This document shows, piece by piece, positions 9,493 through 19,192 of a stretch of 64,000 nucleotides of DNA; the stretch's first letter is position 1; every line of letters starts with the position of its first letter. The stretch comes from Emiliania huxleyi CCMP1516 (taxonomy: Eukaryota; Haptophyta; Isochrysidales; Noelaerhabdaceae): positions 247,662 through 311,661 of the forward strand of contig NW_005202237.1 in NCBI RefSeq assembly GCF_000372725.1, given 5' to 3'. The notes beneath the pieces were generated by a model that was not told the origin of the DNA, made no database searches, and worked only from the letters and a program-made list of their open reading frames with translations. The position numbers and the translations under genes were made by a program.

Positions 9493-11986
9493 TCACGCTC
9501 CTACCAGCAGCGGCAAGCCCACCGAGAAGAGGTCGAGGGTGGGGTCGAGCTGCCTACCCAGCCCCTCGAGGACGACGATCGCGCAGACGAGGGTCGTGAA
9601 GACGGGGTCGGGCTGCACGTGGTGCGTGCGCACGAGGCTGGTCACCTCGAGCAGAACCTCGCCCACCTTGAGGTGGCGCAAGTTGAAGGCGCCGCGCTCG
9701 CCCGCGCGCGCGCTCTCGACGAGATTCCTCATCCCGCGCCGGAAGGCGGCGGGGTCGTCGCAGCGCTGCTCGCGCGCGTGGCGCAGCATCAGGTCGCCCG
9801 CGAGCTCGCCTAGCCGAGATGCAGCCGACATGCAGCCGAGATGCAGCCGACATGCAGCCGACATGCAGCCGAGACACACCCGCGCTCGTCTGGCAGAACG
9901 CGGAGTGGAGGGAGCGGGCCAAAGGCGCGGGAGGCGGGGCGAGGAAGGGGGGAGGGGGAGGGGGGGCGAGTCGCACCGTCGCCCTGCCCGATGGCCTTGA
10001 AGAGGCTGAGGAAGTTGCGCCGGTCCCGCTCGGTCAGCTCGACGACCAAGCCAGCCTGCGAGAGAGGCGCACGAGAGAGGCTCGCCACGGGTGGGCGCCG
10101 AGAGGTAGCAATCTCGGCCTGCTCTCGGCTGCGAGCAGGCGCGCGTCGATAATGCCGAGCCTGACCTCCCCCGCGCCTCCTCCGCCGCCCTCGCCGCCGG
10201 CCGGCAGGACGAGGATGTTGCCCGGGTGGAGGTCGGCGTGGACAAAGTTGTGCCTGCAGAGCGGCGGAGGGGCGGAGCCGATGTGGCGGGGAGGGCGGCG
10301 GAGGGGCGGAGCCGATGTGGCGGGGAGGGCGGCGGGGTCCTGCTCCAGGGTGCCCCGGTCACTCAGGAGCGCGCGCAGGAGGCAGCACTCCTGATACCAT
10401 AGGGAGGACGGCGCCACCCCGGGAGCGCGCGCGCGCCGCGCGCTCTCTCGGCTACATCGCGGCGGCTCGCGCGCCGAAGCACCATAGTAAGGAAGGTGCG
10501 CAGCCCGAGCCTCGCCAGCTCGCTTCTCCGCGCCTCCCGCGCCGCGCCGCGCGCCTCGAGCTCCGCCGCCGCGCGGACGGCAGCGCTCGCGTCCGCGCTG
10601 CTCGCGGCGCCCATCCCCGCAGCCTGCATCGCCTCGGCCGCCGCCTCGTCCGCCGCGAGCAGCGCGGCCGCCTCCCCCTCCGCCGCGGCGGCGTCCTCCT
10701 CGAGCAGGGAGGAGAGGGTCTGCCCGGGCAGCAGCGTCTCGACGAGCACCCTCCGCGCCACCAGCCCTTCCTCGCGCAGAGGCCGCGGCACCTCCACGCG
10801 AGGGTCGACGGCGAAGTTCGCGCGGAAGGCGTCGAGGTTGCGGGCTTCGAGCCGCAGGTCGAGCTGGGACCGCATGAAGGCCGCAAACTCGTCGACCATC
10901 TGGGGAAGGGCGAGCCAGCGCAGGCCAGGCAGCAGAGGGGAGAGGAGGAGCTCGAAGGCGCCGCACGCGCCGCGAAGCAGGTAGAGGTCGTCAGCGACCT
11001 GGAGGCAGGGTCCGAGAAGGGTCCGAGAAGGGTCCGAGAAGGGTCCGAGAAGGGCTCCACAAGTGGTGCAGCTGCCTGCCGCTCGACATGCGGGTGGAGC
11101 ACCTCGAGGGCAGAGGGGCGGGCCGTGAGGAGGCGCTCTTCGGAGTCGACGCGTGAGTGGGCGCACCACCTTGACGGCGAGGGGCACGCCGCCCACTGTC
11201 GCGCGGTGCACCTGCGCAATGCAGCCCGAGCCGAGGGGCGCAGCAGAGAGGCTTCCCAGCAGCTCCTCGGCGGGCGCGGTGGCGCCGAAGGAGGCGGAGA
11301 TCGCGGCGCGCGAGAGCTCGAGCGCGTGCGGCTCGACTCTCGAGTGCAGCTCGCCTGTCCACGCCTCGAGCCGTGAGGCGTTCACACCCTCGCGCCTGCC
11401 CTCGAGTGCAGCTCGCCTGTCCACGCCTCGAGCCGTGAGGCGTTCACACCCTCGCGCCCGCCCTCGAGTGGAGCTCGCCGAGCGTCGCGCAGAGCGAGGC
11501 GGGCAGCACGTCGGGTCGCGTGGAGGCCCACTGGCCGAGCTTCGTGAGGCACGGGCCGCCGCGCTCGAGCGCGTGCACCAGAGCGCGCTCGAACCGCGAC
11601 TGCCACGCTCTGCCGCGAAGCAGGAGCGCCGGCAGCAGCAGCAGCAGCGGTCGCAGCAGCAGCAGGCCCAGCGCAAAGGCGCGTGCGAGCAGTCGCAACG
11701 CACCGAGTGCTGAGCGCGGCCGACCATCGAGCGATAGAGAGGCCGATTCGGCTTCGGGTACTATCGCCGCCTGCCGGGCCGCGACCCGCCTCTGCACAGC
11801 AAAGGCTGGCGTGCCGCCGTGGAGGAGGAGCAGCGCGGCAAAGCTTTGCGGCGGTGGGCGGCAACTTAAGATACGGTGCAATGCGGTGCTCCGGCCGCAG
11901 AGAGAGCGACGAGGCAAAGCGACGGAACGCGCGAGCCGTAACGCGGTCGGAGAGCTGTCGGCGACGGTTCGGGCCAGTCGGAGCAT
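9493..11986 (-). CDS. ABC1/ADCK-family (UbiB-like) atypical kinase, multi-exon
   Basis: ATG at 11986 gives an Arg/Ser/Ala-rich leader (MLRLARTVADSSPTALRLAR) plausible for mitochondrial or plastid import, then a hydrophobic Leu-rich stretch. The ABC1 signature GGPCLTKLGQWASTRPDVLP is followed by GCIAQVHRATVGGVPLAVKV (the family's Ala-rich nucleotide loop and lysine), HPHVERQVADDLYLLRGACG, the catalytic loop NFVHADLHPGNILV, and the metal-binding Asp of LGIIDAGLVVELTERDRRNF. The C-terminus is VLEGLGRQLDPTLDLF, with the stop at 9493-9495. Members support quinone (coenzyme Q or plastoquinone) metabolism or lipid homeostasis; ADCK2 looks closest to me. Introns placed by continuity: 11478-11355 (tandem GC-AG), 11166-11103 (GT-AG), 11075-10999 (GC-AG), 10144-10056 (GC-AG) and 9976-9810 (GT-AG). 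The intron upstream of the HADLHPGN exon is not resolved. Confidence 0.88.
9818..9872. repeat. 11-bp intronic repeat, five units
   Basis: Five head-to-tail units of CATGCAGCCGA or GATGCAGCCGA lie next to the acceptor of the last ABC1-kinase intron (9976-9810, minus strand). Confidence 0.85.
11008..11055. repeat. 11-bp intronic repeat, four units
   Basis: Four units of GGGTCCGAGAA lie inside the GC-AG intron 11075-10999 of the ABC1 kinase gene. Confidence 0.85.
11339..11479 (-). repeat. 62-bp intron duplicated in tandem
   Basis: Two 62-bp units (11478-11417 and 11416-11355 on the minus strand) are nearly identical. Each starts GCGAGCT and ends GTGGACAG. The upstream exon ends ACGCTCG and the downstream exon starts GCGAGCTGCACTCGAG. 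Each unit could be a GC-AG intron by itself, with a zero-length exon between them. Removing all 124 nt restores TLGELHSRVEPHALELSRAA in frame. Confidence 0.75.
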
Positions 11987-12159
11987 TGCACAAAAAAGTC
12001 GCAGAAACAGAAAGAAGGAGCCACCACAGGGATTAAGAAAGGACCCGCCAATAACGTCGAGTTTCTTATGAGCGCCCGCCGAGGGCGAGGCACCCTCTCT
12101 CCATCTCTCTCTCTCACCGGCCGGTCCTTCCTCCCCAGCTGCTCGCCCCAGGAGAAGAC

Positions 12160-12750
12160 ATGAGTTCACCCGCCGATAGCGTGAACGCGTCGGGTGACGA
12201 TCACCTCGATGCGGCAGCCTCGGCGATGCTGCACTCCAGGTCGCGCCTCCCGGGCCAATGCGGCGATAGAATGGGCCAGTGCACCGCGGGTGGTCACCTC
12301 GCCCGGCTCTCGATGGAGGAGCGGGGACTGGTGGTGATGGAGTCACCGGCTATGGGTCGGGCGCGCGTGGCGACGGCTACGGATGCGCGGCTAGCTGAGA
12401 TCCGTGCCCTGCCGGACACGAGCGGAACCTGGGTCACCCCTGCTCGCCGCGTGCCCGACTCGCCAGAAGGGGGAGGAAAGTCGGCTCTGCGACCCTCGAG
12501 CAGCCCAGGCGCGCGGGATTGCGGCTGCGGCCGCACGGTCAGCTTTGCCCCGTTCACCGACGAGGGTCAGCCAGAGGAGGGCGCGGCGTCCTCCGCCAGT
12601 GACGGGCGGGTGAGTCACTGGCTCGCAGCGGCACCCGAGTGCTTCGCCATCGCCTTCCTCATCGCAATCGCGCTATCGCTCGCCTTCCACTCGCTGCATA
12701 TGCCGCCGGTGTCGCCGCCGTCGCCGCCACCGCCACCGCCACCACGGTGA
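12160..12750 (+). CDS. Small tail-anchored membrane protein, unknown family
   Basis: An intact 196-residue ORF with ATG at 12160. I do not recognise the family. The first 165 residues are polar and Ser/Gly/Pro-rich, including DCGCGRTVSFAPFTDEG. A single hydrophobic segment, CFAIAFLIAIALSLAFHSL, lies about 25 residues from the end and is followed by a Pro-rich tail ([11 protein letters not shown]). With no N-terminal signal, this suggests a tail-anchored protein facing the cytosol. Its start is 173 bp from the ABC1 kinase start, in divergent orientation, so the two may share a promoter. Confidence 0.55.
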   Translation: MSSPADSVNASGDDHLDAAASAMLHSRSRLPGQCGDRMGQCTAGGHLARLSMEERGLVVMESPAMGRARVATATDARLAEIRALPDTSGTWVTPARRVPDSPEGGGKSALRPSSSPGARDCGCGRTVSFAPFTDEGQPEEGAASSASDGRVSHWLAAAPECFAIAFLIAIALSLAFHSLHMPPVSPPSPPPPPPPR

Positions 12751-12852
12751 AAAGAGACATGAAAAGGACATGAACTGGTGACGCAACGATCGGGCCGTTC
12801 GGGCTCACCATCCTCGCCCTCGGATTCTCTCTCTCGGATTCTCCTCCCGCTA

Positions 12853-12925
12853 AACCTAAGAAAGAAAGAAAGAAGACAGAGAACCCAAGGGAGGACGGCA
12901 CGCCGCCCTACGCCGCCACGTTGAG
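12853..12925 (-). mobile_element. LINE-like 3' end fragment (copy C)
   Basis: A (GAAA)n tract is followed by about 50 bp matching the extreme 3' end of copies A and B (AACCCAAGGGAGG, then ACGGCACGCCGCC). It is the shortest copy, so the insertion was heavily 5'-truncated. Confidence 0.55.
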
Positions 12926-13134
12926 GCTGCTCTGAGCGGCAACAAGGCGATGTCCGATGACATCCTGCCAACCGGCGCGCCGGGAGGAGGTGCAGGTGGT
13001 TCGTGCTCCGCCGCCGGACCGCCCTCTCCACCACCCTCGCCCAGGGATCTACAATGCTGTCTTAAGGTCCGCCGACAGCATCGGGCACCGCCTCGGTACT
13101 CGAGTAGACAAAATGCGCCTGCGGGCGGACCCTG

Positions 13135-13335
13135 ACAGAAAGAAAGAAAGAAAACAGACACGCCAAACGAGGGATGGGACGAGGACAGGGTCCCCACCTG
13201 CACGAGCAGGATTTTGGAAGGACGATCAGGGGGACAGGTGGGGCTCTCCTGCTCCTGACAAGGGACACGACAGGCTCGCAGCGCGGTGCGCGGTGGACTC
13301 CCACATCCACTGGCGGTCTCATCTCAGTCTAGCGA
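13135..13335. mobile_element. Dispersed repeat, family 2 (copy D)
   Basis: It starts with (GAAA)n and ACAGACACGCCAAACGAGGG, followed by about 150 bp that recur in inverted orientation at 24462-24675 and in part at 32800-32855. Its GAAA-adjacent end resembles family 1 (copies A-C). No ORF is seen. This copy has the uninterrupted version of a site that carries a 50-bp insertion in copy E. Confidence 0.65.
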
Positions 13336-13510
13336 CCTGCCTCCAGCTTGTCGCTGGCAGTCTCTCGCTACCACAGAGGCACACTGACACAGGGGTGGCA
13401 GGGGCGGCGGCACGAGTCTCCCACATACTATGCGGGCCTCACTAGAGGTGCGGCCTGTGCGTGTCCTCGCCCTTGAGGGGGGAGGGGAAGGGGCTGTGTG
13501 TCTGTGCATG

Positions 13511-13525
13511 CATGTGTGTGTGTGT

Positions 13526-13570
<45 letters not shown>
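13511..13570. repeat. (TG)n microsatellite
   Basis: About 29 TG dinucleotides with one A interruption. Such tracts can form left-handed DNA. No gene overlaps it. Confidence 0.95.
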
Positions 13571-13571
<1 letters not shown>

Positions 13572-13872
13572 CGCAAGCGCCGGCGAGCGCCGTCGGCAGC
13601 GCGCGACCGCCACCCAAAAGCGGAGGTACATTAGGAGCCGCAGCCGGCCTGCTCTATCAGCCCCGCAGCCGCGGTGGCGCGACAGATCACAGATCATATG
13701 ACGTTTGCCTTTTTTCTCACACTCACCCGCGACTAAGGTCTGGGTCTAGGATTCCTACGGCCTTACCGCGACGACGCGCGGGGGCGCGCGCGCGCGCGAG
13801 GTTTAGCCCAATCGAGTCATACACACGTCTAGCCGCCCCCGGCACTCGTGCGCAGCTGTAGCAGAATACACA

Positions 13873-15187
13873 ATGGTGCTGAGCGGCAGCATCACCTTCC
13901 TCTACTCCTCGCGACTCGCCGACGCACGACGCTTCTACAGCCACGATCTTGGCCTCCCGCTCCGCCGCGACGGTGGCGTGCTCTTCTTTGCTCTCCCGGG
14001 TGGCGCCGCGTCGCTCGGGATCGTGCCAGAGGGGACGAGCGCGGCGGCGAGTCCACCCGTGAGCGCGGTGACCGCCGGACGCGACACGGCCATGGTGTGC
14101 CTGCTGACGGACGACGTCGACGGCACCTACGCAAAGGCGCTGGCGGGCGGGCGGTGCTCGGCGGAGCAGCCGCCGCGAGCGACGGAGCGGTTCGGCATCT
14201 ACAACGCTCTGCTGCGCGACCCGGACGGGTACCTCGTCGAGCTGCAGCGCTTTACCGACGCGGCGGAGCAGCGAGAGTTTTGTGGCGGGTCGGCAGCGTC
14301 GGAGGCGGCGTCGGATCAGGCGGCGGCGGCGGCGGAGGCGGCGGCGGCGGCGGCGGCGGAGGCGGCGGCGGCGGCGGTGGAGGAGTCGGCGGTGGCGACG
14401 GCAGAGGTGGCGAAGGCTCCGCTCGTCGTCGCCGTCGGGAGCAAGAACCCTGTCAAAGTCAACGCGGTGCGCGCCGGCTTTGCCGCCGCCTTCCCGCTGA
14501 CAGCGCTCGAGGTGGTTGCGTACGACATCCCGAGCGGCGTGTCCGACCAGCCGTGGGGCGAGGCGGAGACGCGGCAGGGGGCTCTCAACCGGGCGGAGAA
14601 CTGCCTCGGCGCGCACTGCCTCGGCCACGGCGGTGCGGCTCCTCCTCTCGCGCCCACCACCGCCCTCTCCCTCTCCCTCCCTCTCCCTCCTTCTCCCCCT
14701 CTCCCTATCTCTCTCTCTGTAGCAGCCGCACCGCGACTCCTCCTCCCCGGCGCCACCACCTCCCCGGCGCCACGCAGGTGCGATGCCCGACTTCGCCGTC
14801 GGAGTCGAGGGCGGCGTGGCGGAGTGCAGCCTCGCCTCCCTCCACCCAGGCACGCCCGGCCTCGACTCCTGCACCGAGTGCTTCGCCTTCCTCGCCGTGA
14901 TGCGCTCGCCGGCGAGCGAGGCGGGCGTCGCGTGGGGCGTGGCGCGCACCGGGTCCTTCGCGCTGCCTCCGCGCCTCGCCGCCCTCGTCAAGTCCGGCGT
15001 CGAGCTCGGCGACGCCGACGACAGAGTCTTTGGCGACAGCGGGAGCAAGCGCAAGGGCGGCACGGTCGGCAAGCTCACGCGCGGCCTGGTGGACCGTACC
15101 GCGTACTATGAGCATGCGATGCACCTCGCGCTGGCGCCGTTTGTGCACGGAGAGGAGTTCCCAGGGCTGTACGACGCGGGGGAGTGA
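13873..15187 (+). CDS. VOC/glyoxalase-fold protein fused to inosine/xanthosine triphosphatase
   Basis: A 389-residue protein from two exons, 13873-14632 and 14778-15187, with a GT-AG intron of 145 nt and a CTCCCT-rich interior. Residues about 1-130 form a VOC/glyoxalase domain: GSITFLYSSRLADARRFYSH, the strand CLLTDDVDGTYAKAL, and the closing RDPDGYLVELQRFTD with the family's metal-ligand Glu. An Ala/Glu-rich linker of about 50 residues follows. Residues about 190-389 match the YjjX / non-canonical purine NTP phosphatase family: VAVGSKNPVKVNAVRAGF, IPSGVSDQPWGEAETRQGA, DFAVGVEGGV, GKLTRGLVDRTAYYEHA. That family hydrolyses ITP/XTP to keep damaged purines out of nucleic acids. The stop is TGA at 15185-15187. 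I am sure of both halves; the substrate of the VOC half is unknown. Confidence 0.9.
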
Positions 15188-15590
15188 GCGTGTGGTGAGT
15201 ACGCACGCCCCGTGTTGCATGTCTGACTGTCACTGTGCGGTTTCGGGGCCCGGGGATGTGCGTTTCGAAGTGAGTGCGCACACCCAATTCGACAGCAACT
15301 TGGAGCACTTGGAGTGCAGTCGGCAACCTCACATCCAGGGCCGGTGAGCTGAGAAGCGCATCCAGCGGGCCGGATGATCGGTATCGGGTTACGGGCTAGA
15401 GAGCCCTAGCCCCGGGGGTGCGCGTTCGCAGGGCAAGGGCCTTAAAGTAAACACAGTTCTCCGAGGGTTAGTACCGCGCTCCAGGTTTCCCCTAGCAGCA
15501 GGACGCCCCCTCTAGCTCTACTCGGAGCTAGTAAACACCAGACAAGGACACGCGACGACACACACTCCCCCTTGGCGACGGCGTCGCCAA
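15188..15590. other. Intergenic, no gene seen
   Basis: About 400 bp between the VOC-NTPase stop and the unassigned minus-strand ORFs. I see only unstructured, moderately GC-rich sequence. Confidence 0.5.
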
Positions 15591-17246
15591 TCACAACCCC
15601 TCCGCTCGGTCTCCCTGCCCCGGCTCCGGTGGGGTCCCCCCCCCCGTTCGGTCCGTTCTCCTGTTTGCTTCTCGATGGTTGTACGGCGGGCGCGGGGCCC
15701 GACCTCCCCTCCTAGCCTTTTTTGGCCGTGGCCCCGCCGCCGTCTCGTCCTCTCTGCCTGATTCCGTTGACCCTGCCGACGGCGATCCCGTGCCCGACTC
15801 CCCGGGTGAGAACGGTGGCATTGGGTCGCGCCCAGTTCCACCCCCAGGAGGTCGAGCCCGCTCTCCCTGGTCGGCGAGTCGTGCCCGCACTCGCGGCCTC
15901 TCTATCGTCCCTGGCTCGCCCCCCCCCTCCGCCGGCTCCTCTCCAGGCTCGGGGAGGCGTGGCCCTCCCCGTCGAAGGTCGCGGTGGTCCGGTTGCCCCT
16001 GCAACTGGTCTTCCTCCGGTGAGCCCGTACGTCCCGACTCCACTCTCAGAGGCCGCGTTAGCTCATCTCTCGCCTCCTCCGACAACCGACCCCAAGCCCC
16101 CCCCGGGGCCCTCCGGCCTCGGCTTTCCGGTTCGCCGGCGGGTCCGCTCTCGTACCGCGGCAATTCCCTTCCCCCCTCTCCTCCTCCCGGGTACACCAGC
16201 CTCCGACGGGGCGGTCCCGGGTCCCCCAGGTTATTCCGAGCGGGTCCATACGGTGGCGGCCCCGTCGGCGGCGGGGGTGGAGGCGGTGGCAGGGGCGGCG
16301 GGTACAGTGGTGGCCCTCGCGGCCCAAACGCCTGGTGCGGAGCCGCTGGGGCGGCCCCACGACCCTGCAACCGTTCCAGTGGCGGGGGCGGGAGTGGCAG
16401 TGCGGGTGGCGGGAACGATGGCGGCACTGGCGTGTAGGTGTCTCGCCACCGCAAACGCCGCCGCCGATAGGAGGGTAGAGACGGCGTCTTCCGTCCGCGG
16501 CGCCGGGGCCTCCGTCGTTCTCCTCGTCACCCTCTCCCGGCCCATCGCTGCTCCGGCGCCGCGAGCCTGCTCGTGGGGTCGCTCTCGCGCCACGGACATG
16601 GTCGCCTCGAGTATCTCATCGACCGACGTCCCCGCCCATTTCCGCAACCGCGCCCCAACCGCCCGTCGCTTACGGGGTTGCATCGTCGTGAGCTGTCGAG
16701 CCACCCGAACGGTCTTCCGCACCACAAACTCGAGGGGATCCCGCCATTCTTCCGGGGGCATCGAGATGTCGACCTCTCTCCCATCGACGCACACCTCCCT
16801 CGCTCCGGGCCCCCCCTTCGCCGGGATAGCCATCACACCGTTCTCAAGGTCCAGGCAGGTGGTCCAGCCGCTGGCGCTTCGGGTGACAAGCCGGTCAACC
16901 TTCCCCGAGCGGCCTGGTTGCAGGTCCTGCTCCCCGCGGCATGTCACGCCACAGAAGCCCGCCCCCCATCCCGGCTCATTGTGCGGGTGTCTCGACCCAC
17001 ATATCGGATGTGGGCCCTGGTCAGACCCGAGCCCGGGTGTGGGGTCGCCCACACCAGTACCCAGTCCGCCCTGAAGCCGCCCTTATCGTCGAGGAAATAG
17101 ACCCAGACCGGCCCGCCTATCTTTTCGGGTGCCGCCACGTTCAGCTCGTCGAGGTCCGTGGCCCGCATCGACGCCAAGTCCTTGGGGTCGAGTGCCCCCC
17201 CCCGACCAGCTATGCGCTGCACCACCCCCATCTCGGTCCCCATCAC
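15591..17246 (-). other. Overlapping minus-strand ORFs, unassigned; possibly a decayed retroelement gag-like region
   Basis: Three minus-strand ORFs overlap in different frames. 17246-16944 includes VWVYFLDDKGGFRADWVLVW. 17052-16231 includes MPPEEWRDPLEFVVRKTVRV and AVGARLRKWAGTSVDEILEA. 16454-15591 is proline-rich, then Arg/Glu/Gly-rich. None has a clear ATG context or a domain I recognise. The first two look protein-like (amphipathic helices, ordinary composition), unlike the opposite-strand ORFs, which are Pro/Ser/Ala noise. The layout suits a gag-like polyprotein broken by frameshifts or a gene with unresolved introns. Low certainty. Confidence 0.3.
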
Positions 17247-17357
17247 CGTGGACGCGTCCGTGGCCAGGATCAGCGTCGGTCGCTGGGGGGCTCGGCCGCA
17301 ACTTCTCTTTTTATTTCATCAAATACGGCGACCATCGACCCACGCTGTCAGTGACGA

Positions 17358-18924
17358 ATGGCCAGCTCTGTGATCGCCGTGCCTCCCTGGAGCACAAATA
17401 TTACTGTCACTGACGGCATGCCCGCGGCGTCCAGCTCTCGGTACGCCATTGAGATGCTGGCATGCTGGCTAAGCTTTGTCACCTTCAACCTCGGCTGGGT
17501 CGCCATGACATCGCCGAAGGACGACCGCTGGCGGCGGATGCGCTTCATCTGTATGATGTGGCCGCAGCAGTTTCTCGCCATCGTGAGCCGGTTTCTCGTC
17601 ATGAGGTTGGTCAAGCTCGCCTCATGGGAGGGGCTCGACCATCCGGCCCTCTACTGGCCTCTCCTCTTGCCGATCGGCGTCTTTGAGACCTGGTCCATCC
17701 AGGCGATGGCGGACGTGTACGAGTCGCGGCCCGTCAAGCCCGTGTGTCTGAAGCAGGTGCTGAACCAGCTCAAGATCACCACTGCAGAGTCCATCGGGGT
17801 AACGGTGGGCTACAAGATCTGGCCGTGGGTTCGCATCGACGACCCGACCGTCGAGTCGCTTCTCCACGCCACCTGGCGCACCTTTGTCTTTGACATCGGG
17901 CTCGACATCGGCTTCTACACCTTCCACCGCGTGTGCCACGTCAACCGCGCGCTCTGCTGCTGTCGCACCTCGCGGCACCGCCACGTCCGTGACTTGTCCG
18001 TGGCCACGTCCCGCAGGCACGCTCTACCGCTGGCTGCACGCGCAGCACCACACCGACACGGCCAAAGAGCACGGTCACCTAGTCGCGCACGAGACCTACG
18101 AGGTCAGCCTCGTCGAGGCGATCTCCATCCTGGGCGTGCACAGAGACCTGGCCGAGATCTCGCCGAGATCTCACCGAGATTGCCCGAGATTGCCCGAGGC
18201 AAAGCGCGCGCCTCCGTCTTCGGCTCCTGCCTCCATCAAAACTCCCCGAGTCATCACACAACGACACGACCCAAGTGCCCTCAGGCTCGTACCTCATCGG
18301 GTTCGAGCTCATCGGCCTGCTCTACAACTACACCCTCTTCGACATCGCCCTCCTCGTCTCGTGGGCACCGAATCGCCACCGCAGTGGCAAATCGCGCGAC
18401 TCGTCCACGACGCACCCACGCGGCACGACCCCATAGGCGCTCAGCGTCGCGCCGCTCGACCAGGTCGGGTGTGTGGGCCTTTTTTCTTCACCTCTTGAGC
18501 CGTGAGTAGGCCCACCTCGTCGAGCTGCTCGGCCACACGCAAATGTCGTGGACCGTGAACGGCCCGCCCGCCCCTGCCCCATCCCTGCCCCACCGCCGCC
18601 ACCGGCCGCCAGAGACGGACAGTCCTACCTCGCCGCGCCCGCATGCAGGCCACCCTCTGCGCATCATCCCAGAGGTGCTCAACCTCGACCTCAAGGCGAG
18701 AGACCCGAGACGACCCGAGACGACCCGAGAGGACCCGAGCGCACTCCCTCCCGCAATGCTCCCAGGTGCCCGACCACACCATGCACCACACCAAGCCCCT
18801 CTCCAACTTCTCCAAGCGCCTCACGCTGCTTGATCACCTCTTCGGCACCTACGAGCCGCCCGGCGACGAGTACGGCACCATCACGCTCAAGGACCTGGCC
18901 AAGGCAAAGGCCAAGGCGGCGTGA
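17358..18924 (+). CDS. Fatty-acid hydroxylase / sterol desaturase superfamily membrane protein
   Basis: ATG at 17358. The N-terminal exon has several hydrophobic helices (ALYWPLLLPIGVFETWSIQA). The family's di-iron histidine clusters occur in order: HRVCH in FYTFHRVCHVN, HAQHH in YRWLHAQHHTD, and HTMHH in VPDHTMHHTK. The C-terminus LLDHLFGTYEPPGDEYGTI is typical, and the stop is at 18922-18924. The enzymes are ER diiron oxygenases acting on sterol, sphingolipid or alkane substrates; the sequence does not say which. Introns placed by continuity are GC-AG: 17947-18016, 18134-18284, 18365-18509 (joins LLVSW to AHLVELLGH) and 18696-18765. One more lies between about 18530 and 18655 with unclear boundaries. 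Two of the introns carry 10-11 bp tandem repeats (CCGAGATCTC type near 18150-18200; GAGACGACCC type near 18700-18735). Confidence 0.85.
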
Positions 18925-19192
18925 GGGTGGGCGACGGGCGTTCGCGCAGACCACTGACCAGTGTGCTGCCCCTGCGCCGCGCGCGCTCGACTGCGCCCCG
19001 CTCTGGCCTCTGCTCAACGCCTGGAACCGGGCCGTGTACGTTTTAGCTTACTGGGAGAAAGGGGGGCGGGAGGTGTCTCTCTCTCGCGTGTACGATTAAA
19101 GTGAATCCTTTTGCGATTTGCACGAGGATTTACCCGCTTCAGCGTCCGTCCCGAAGCGGACGCACGCGCGGCCGTGGGGTTGGCAATGCAAT

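Noticed and set aside
15722..17074. 450-codon plus-strand ORF
   Set aside because: Composition is Pro/Ala/Ser/Arg noise with no domain; in sequence this GC-rich, stop codons are rare. The minus strand looks more protein-like.
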